Shown: positions 59,856 through 64,000 of the stretch, piece after piece | How the letters are laid out: every line of letters begins with the position of its first letter | How positions within the stretch are numbered: position 1 is the first letter of the stretch | Assembly: GCF_009830945.1 (NCBI RefSeq) | Contig: NZ_VWVV01000004.1 | Span: 124,001 to 188,000 of the forward strand | From: Nocardiopsis sp. FR4 | GTDB taxonomy: Bacteria; Actinomycetota; Actinomycetes; Streptosporangiales; Streptosporangiaceae | DNA: 64,000 nucleotides | Reading direction: 5' to 3' | Translations under genes and position numbers: made by a program | Notes under the pieces: generated by a model | What the model was told of the DNA's origin: nothing | The model's database searches: none | What the model saw: only the letters and a program-made list of their open reading frames with translations

Positions 59856-61570
59856 CCGGTGCGCGGCGCGGGCCCGTCCGGCGGGTCCAGCCAGATGTGG
59901 CTCGCGTCGTACCAGCGGTCCACGTGCGGAAGGGGTATGGCGTTGCGCACGCGGTCGCTCATGATGTGGGGGATGGTCGGCTCGCACACGAGGATCGGGA
60001 CGATGGCGGCGTCCTCCATGACCCGGCGGTCCACCCGGTGCCAGAGTTCGTCCGCCCGCTCCGGGCTGCGGGCCGCGAGGGCCTCCTCGATCAGGCGGTC
60101 CACCTCGGCGCTCCTGTACCCGCCGTAGTTGGCCGTGCCGACGGCGAAGTGCGACTGGAAGAGCGGCTGGACGCACGTCCGCCCGTTGTTGCCGAACCAG
60201 TCCGGGGTCCAGGCGGCGGCGGTCAGGTCCCACTCCCCGGCCTCCGCCCTGGAGGGGTCCTGGAGGATGCGGTAGTACTCGTCAGCGTGGCGGACCATCC
60301 GCAGGTCCGTGTCGATGCCCACCGCCGCCAGATCGGCGGCGAGGCGTTCCCCGACGTCCCGGTGGGGGGTCTCCTCCCGGTACAGGACCCGCAGGGTGAG
60401 GCCGCCGCGGCCCGCCTCACGGAGCAGTCGGCGGCTGCGCTCGGGCGAGCCGCGGTGCCCGGGCGTGGGATAGCGGTCGTAGGGGCGGTACCCGATGTTC
60501 CCGGGCGGTATGGCGGTGCTCGCGGTCTCCGTGACGGTGCCCAGGTCCATGTCGTCGAGGAGCCGCACCATCGCGGCCTTGTCGATCGCGTAGGCGATCG
60601 CGCGGCGGACCCGCAGGTCCCGGACCGCTCCCCGCTCGTTGGGGCTGCGCATGTTGAAGACCAGGTAGGGGTTCATGGCGTATCCGACGCGCCGGTCGGC
60701 GTCGGGCACGACGCGGTCGGGGTTGATCACGGGCGCCCCCCAGGACAGGTCGGCCCGCCCCTCCTGGACCGCGCGCCGCACCTCGTCGTCGGTGACCCGG
60801 CTCATCCGCACGTCGATCCCGTCGACGTACTGGTGGCGCAGGGGGTCGGTGTCCCGGCTCCAGACCGGGTTGCGTTCCATCGTGAGCCGGGAGCCCCGTT
60901 CGTAGCTCGTCAGCCGGTAGGGGCCGTTCGAGCGGACCCCGGCGACGAACTCCGGGCTGTCGGGCAGGAAGGCGTCGTACTCGGCGGGAGCGGCGGAGGC
61001 GAACAGGGTGGCGAGGATGTTGACCAGGTCGTTCGCGGGGCGCAGGAGCTCGATGACGAGCGTCCTGTCGTCGACCGCGCGCAGACCGCGGACCTCGTTC
61101 GTGTTCTGGTAGCGGGCGAGGTCGCCCGCGGTGGCGGGTCCGGTGCCGACCGCGCGGCGGTAGCCCTCGGCGAACTCCGCCATTCCGTCGACCGTACTGG
61201 TGAAGTAGGCCAGGGCCCCCGAGCCGGCGACCGGGTTGCAGAGCCGTTTGAGCCCGCGGACGAAGTCGGCGGCCGTGACCTCCCTGACCGGGTCCGTGTC
61301 CCAGAGCACCCCCCGGCGCAGGCGGATGGTGTAGGTGCGCCCGTCCCGGCTGAGCCCGCCGTTGCCCACCGTGGGCATCTCCCGCGCGACGTCGGGTACC
61401 GGTGTGAGCGCGGACCGGTCCAGGGCGGTCGGATAGCTGAACAGCTGCCGGGCGAACAGCCGGATGATCTGGTGGGAGAAGGCGTAGTAGGCGCAGGAGG
61501 GGTCGACGTGGTCCATGCCCCCCGGACCGAAGTAGCGCAGCGTTCCACCGCTGCGGGGTTCAGCGGACAT
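59804..61570 (-). CDS. Peptide-type ABC solute-binding protein without signal peptide (2)
   Basis: 588 aa; ATG preceded by GGAAGGACGG. Same family and architecture as its convergent paralogue: 'GRTYTIRLRRGVLWDTDPVR', 'TAADFVRGLKRLCNP', 'SNGPYRLTSYERGSRLTMER', 'VRRAIAYAIDKAAMVRLL' and 'LCNPVAGSGALAYFTSTVDG'. It too begins straight in the domain ('SGGTLRYFGPGGMDHVDPSC') and lacks an export signal. Its start overlaps the end of the epimerase/decarboxylase gene by 11 bases, so it is translated with the sugar operon. Two unexported copies argue against chance loss of the signal. Confidence 0.85.
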   Translation of the reverse strand: MSAEPRSGGTLRYFGPGGMDHVDPSCAYYAFSHQIIRLFARQLFSYPTALDRSALTPVPDVAREMPTVGNGGLSRDGRTYTIRLRRGVLWDTDPVREVTAADFVRGLKRLCNPVAGSGALAYFTSTVDGMAEFAEGYRRAVGTGPATAGDLARYQNTNEVRGLRAVDDRTLVIELLRPANDLVNILATLFASAAPAEYDAFLPDSPEFVAGVRSNGPYRLTSYERGSRLTMERNPVWSRDTDPLRHQYVDGIDVRMSRVTDDEVRRAVQEGRADLSWGAPVINPDRVVPDADRRVGYAMNPYLVFNMRSPNERGAVRDLRVRRAIAYAIDKAAMVRLLDDMDLGTVTETASTAIPPGNIGYRPYDRYPTPGHRGSPERSRRLLREAGRGGLTLRVLYREETPHRDVGERLAADLAAVGIDTDLRMVRHADEYYRILQDPSRAEAGEWDLTAAAWTPDWFGNNGRTCVQPLFQSHFAVGTANYGGYRSAEVDRLIEEALAARSPERADELWHRVDRRVMEDAAIVPILVCEPTIPHIMSDRVRNAIPLPHVDRWYDASHIWLDPPDGPAPRTGQPSSGASEESRRVARS

Positions 61571-62609
61571 GTCCGTCCGTCCTTCCAGTCGCCCGGTTCG
61601 TCTCCGCGTTCCCGCCCGGGCAGCCGCCCGGCGGTTCCGCCGCGGCCCACCAGGGGCTGCGGTGCGCCCATGCGACGGTCCTGGCGACGCCCGCGCCGAG
61701 CGGGACGCCCCACCGCCAGCCCAGGATCCTTCGCGCCTTGGAGACGTCCGGCACACGGCGCGGGATGTCCTCGTAGGCCTCCCCGAAGGCGCTGCGGGTG
61801 CGGAGGACGACCGGCTCCGCGTCGGACCCGACCGCGGAGCGGACGAGGTCGACCGCCTCGGCCATCGTCCACTCCTGGTCGCTGCCGATGTTGAGGACCT
61901 CCCCGTCCGCCGCCCCGCTCCCGCCCGTCAGGAGGGTGGCCTCCACCGCGTCGTCCACGTAGGTGAAGCACCTCGTCTGCTCTCCCCCGTCGTAGAGGAG
62001 CGGCCGCTCCCCGCGCAGCAGGCGGTGCAGCGTTCTGCTGATCACGTAGGCGGGGCGCTGGCGGGGGCCGTAGACGTTGAAGTAGCGGACGATCGAGAGG
62101 CGGAGCCCGAACCGGTGCGCGTAGGCGAGGGCGAGGTGCTCGGCCACGGCCTTGCTCGAGGAGTAGGACCACCGGTCGGCGGCCGTGCTGCCCAGCACCC
62201 GGTCGGCGTCCTCGGCCCAGGGTGCGACCGGGTTCTTGCCGTAGACCTCGCTGGTGCTGGCGAGCACGAGCTTGGCCCGCGCCCGGCGGGCCAGGTCCAG
62301 GACGTTGCGTGTGCCCAGTACGGAGGTGTCGACCACGTCGAGCGGATCGCTGAGGTACCGGTCGACCCCGACCAGGGAGGAGAGGTGGTAGACCTCGTCG
62401 ACCCCGGTGACGTCCACGAGGCGGAGGGCCTCCGCGTCCCGTACGTCGCACGGGACGTGGCGCACCGCGGCCCGGTCGTCGCGGAGGTCCGGGGGCGCGG
62501 GGGCCGGGTCGACCACGACGACGTCGTCACCGCGCCGGAGCAGCCGCTCCACCAGGTGTCCGCCGATGAAGCCGAACCCTCCGGTGACCAGGGACCTGCG
62601 CGGGGTCAT
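61560..62609 (-). CDS. UDP-glucuronate decarboxylase-like sugar SDR
   Basis: 349 aa; ATG overlapping the preceding stop (ATGA). Extended SDR with 'LVTGGFGFIGGHLVERLLRR', 'LVLASTSEVYGKNPVAPWAE', 'YSSSKAVAEHLALAYAHRFG' (YxxxK) and 'VRYFNVYGPRQRP'. Directly after a UDP-glucose dehydrogenase gene, the fit is to UDP-glucuronate decarboxylases (UXS; CalS9/AtmS9 type), which give UDP-xylose or UDP-4-ketopentose. A UDP-hexose 4-epimerase is the alternative. The C-terminal 60 residues extend beyond the usual end and are rich in Trp/Gly/Pro. Confidence 0.82.
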   Translation of the reverse strand: MTPRRSLVTGGFGFIGGHLVERLLRRGDDVVVVDPAPAPPDLRDDRAAVRHVPCDVRDAEALRLVDVTGVDEVYHLSSLVGVDRYLSDPLDVVDTSVLGTRNVLDLARRARAKLVLASTSEVYGKNPVAPWAEDADRVLGSTAADRWSYSSSKAVAEHLALAYAHRFGLRLSIVRYFNVYGPRQRPAYVISRTLHRLLRGERPLLYDGGEQTRCFTYVDDAVEATLLTGGSGAADGEVLNIGSDQEWTMAEAVDLVRSAVGSDAEPVVLRTRSAFGEAYEDIPRRVPDVSKARRILGWRWGVPLGAGVARTVAWAHRSPWWAAAEPPGGCPGGNAETNRATGRTDGHVR

Positions 62610-63958
62610 CGGCCCACCCCCCGGTAGTGGAGCCCCAGCCCGCGGAGCCGGTCGACGGCGTCGGCCGTGAAGTGGGCGCGCCCGTCGAAGACCAGACAAG
62701 GATCCGAGGCCAGGCTCCGCAGTCCCTCCGGAGTGATCTCCCCCCACTGCGGGTGCCCGGCGAGGAAGGCCACGGCGTCGGCGCCGCGCACCGCCTCCTC
62801 CAGGGTGTCCGCCACCGTGTCGCCGAGCTGGGCGCGCACCAGTCCCGGATCGGCCAGCGGATCGAACATCCGCGTCTTCGCCCCGGCCGAGCGCAGGCGC
62901 TCCACCACGCCCCGGACCGGGGTGTTGCGCAGGTCCCCGGTACCGCCCTTGAACGCCACCCCCAGTACGGCGACCGTCGCCGCCGCCGGGTCCCTGCCGA
63001 TCTTGACGAGTTCGTCGAGGATCGTCTGGGCGGTGTAGCCGGGCATCGCGTCGTTGACCTCGCGGGCCGTGCTGACCGTCCGCAGCCGCACCCCGCGGTC
63101 CAGCGCGACCTTCCAGGCCATCCACGGGTCCTTCGTCAGGCACGCCCCGCCCACGCCGATGCCGGGCCGCAGGATGTTGACGCTGCCGTCCCCCTTGGGC
63201 AGGGAGTTCGCGGCGCCGATGACGTCCATGACGTCGACGTCGAACACGGCGCAAAAACGTGCCAGTTCGTTGGCCACCGCGATGTTGGCGTCGATCCACC
63301 AGTTGGTGGCGAGCTTGACGGTCTCGGCGGCGTCGCTGCTGCCCAGCCTGCGAGTGGGGACGGAGAGCGTCCGCTCCCAGAAGCGGACCGCGGCGGCGGT
63401 GCCCTCCGGTCCGTCGCCCCCGACGAGGACCGTCAGTTCGCCCAGCTGCGTGAGGGCCTCCCCCTCCGCGAGCCGCTCCGGGCAGCAGACGAGGCCGAAG
63501 TCCGCCTCCTGCGCAAGGCCGCTCTGCTCCAGCAGCGGGGCCACGAGCGTCCTGGTCGTCCCCGGGACCACCGTGCTCTTGACGATGACCAGCTGCCCCG
63601 GGCGAAGCCTCTGCGCGATCTGCCAGCAGACCCCCTCCAGCTGGTCGGTCACCAAGGTGCCGTGCTCGTCGACGGGGGTGCCCACGGCGATCACCACGAC
63701 ATCGGCGTCCAGGAGGACGTCGTAGTCGGTGGTGAAGGACAGGAGCTCCGAGCCGGCGAGCCGGCTGAGCGCCTCCGCGACGCCGGGCTCGGGCACGTGG
63801 CACCTCCCCGCCCGCAGCTCCTCGACGAGGCCGGGGTCGCTCTCCACACCGACCACGGCGGTCCCGCGCTCGGCCAGGGCCACGCCGAGGCAGCAGCCGA
63901 CGTAGCCGAACCCCACGATCGCCACTCTCGGACTTCGGTCATCGGGCAAGAACCGCAT
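62606..63958 (-). CDS. UDP-glucose 6-dehydrogenase-type nucleotide-sugar dehydrogenase
   Basis: 450 aa. NAD-dependent four-electron oxidation of a UDP-hexose to the uronate. 'VAIVGFGYVGCCLGVALAER' (NAD site), 'VIAVGTPVDEHG', 'VIVKSTVVPGTTRTLV', 'ETVKLATNWWIDANIAVANE', the catalytic cysteine in 'GIGVGGACLTKDPWMAWKVA', and 'VAVLGVAFKGGTGDLRNTPV'. The GACLTKDP site differs from the SCFPKD of classical UGDH but keeps the cysteine. With the overlapping decarboxylase-like gene it gives a route to UDP-pentoses (CalS8/CalS9-type). The upstream gene, if any, is beyond the window. Confidence 0.9.
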   Translation of the reverse strand: MRFLPDDRSPRVAIVGFGYVGCCLGVALAERGTAVVGVESDPGLVEELRAGRCHVPEPGVAEALSRLAGSELLSFTTDYDVLLDADVVVIAVGTPVDEHGTLVTDQLEGVCWQIAQRLRPGQLVIVKSTVVPGTTRTLVAPLLEQSGLAQEADFGLVCCPERLAEGEALTQLGELTVLVGGDGPEGTAAAVRFWERTLSVPTRRLGSSDAAETVKLATNWWIDANIAVANELARFCAVFDVDVMDVIGAANSLPKGDGSVNILRPGIGVGGACLTKDPWMAWKVALDRGVRLRTVSTAREVNDAMPGYTAQTILDELVKIGRDPAAATVAVLGVAFKGGTGDLRNTPVRGVVERLRSAGAKTRMFDPLADPGLVRAQLGDTVADTLEEAVRGADAVAFLAGHPQWGEITPEGLRSLASDPCLVFDGRAHFTADAVDRLRGLGLHYRGVGR

Positions 63959-64000
63959 GGCCGCCTTCCACCTCGCTCCTACGTCCGGTTCTCCGTCCGG

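Overview
The window is a high-GC actinomycete chromosome segment: G/C-ending codons nearly everywhere, frequent GTG/TTG starts, GGAGG-type ribosome sites. It looks like a filamentous actinomycete, possibly of the Nocardiopsaceae/Actinomadura type; the species cannot be fixed from sequence alone. It splits into a conserved chromosomal left third (1 to about 20.7 kb) and a secondary-metabolite gene cluster that runs off the right edge (about 20.7 to 64 kb).

Left third: a MarR regulator, a RecD2-like protein that has lost its helicase motifs, an FGE-fold protein, an SDR, the FAS-II pair fabG-fabI, an ABM-type oxygenase coupled to an AraC regulator, a NarL-type two-component system divergent from a MacB-type ABC exporter, an MFS exporter, a DUF5709-like protein, a polyprenol-phosphate mannosyltransferase-like GT2, a DeoR regulator, an Sfp-type PPTase, an acyl-CoA dehydrogenase and a LysR regulator.

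Right two thirds: the key is unbV-unbU (24658 to 21762, minus strand), homologues of two membrane-associated proteins that accompany enediyne polyketide synthases. They are coupled by start/stop overlaps to two further membrane proteins. Around them are: sugar genes (rmlA, rmlB, NDP-hexose 2,3-dehydratase, UDP-glucose dehydrogenase, UDP-glucuronate decarboxylase-like, a TylM1/DesVI-like N-methyltransferase) that fit a 2,4-dideoxy-4-methylaminopentose and other deoxysugars; a sulfur module (SufS-like desulfurase, Cys/Met PLP lyase, a ThiS/MoaD-like carrier ending in GG, a homocysteine S-methyltransferase); a TldD/TldE pair; a CalC-like SRPBCC protein; a DrrAB-type exporter; an OleD-type glycosyltransferase; and several unrecognised proteins. 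No PKS is inside the window, so the enediyne PKS and other glycosyltransferases would have to lie to the right. The best reading is one arm of a trisulfide or thiosugar (calicheamicin/esperamicin-like) enediyne cluster.

Regulation can partly be read. A 16-bp element, TTG(A/C)CTTATATAAG(C/G)C, supplies the -35 box and spacer of three promoters: those of an ArsR repressor, of the DrrAB exporter and of the CalC-like protein. This suggests a self-resistance regulon. Nearly every promoter in the right part lies in a short AT-rich island, in contrast to the GC-rich coding sequence. GC-rich hairpins mark many operon ends.
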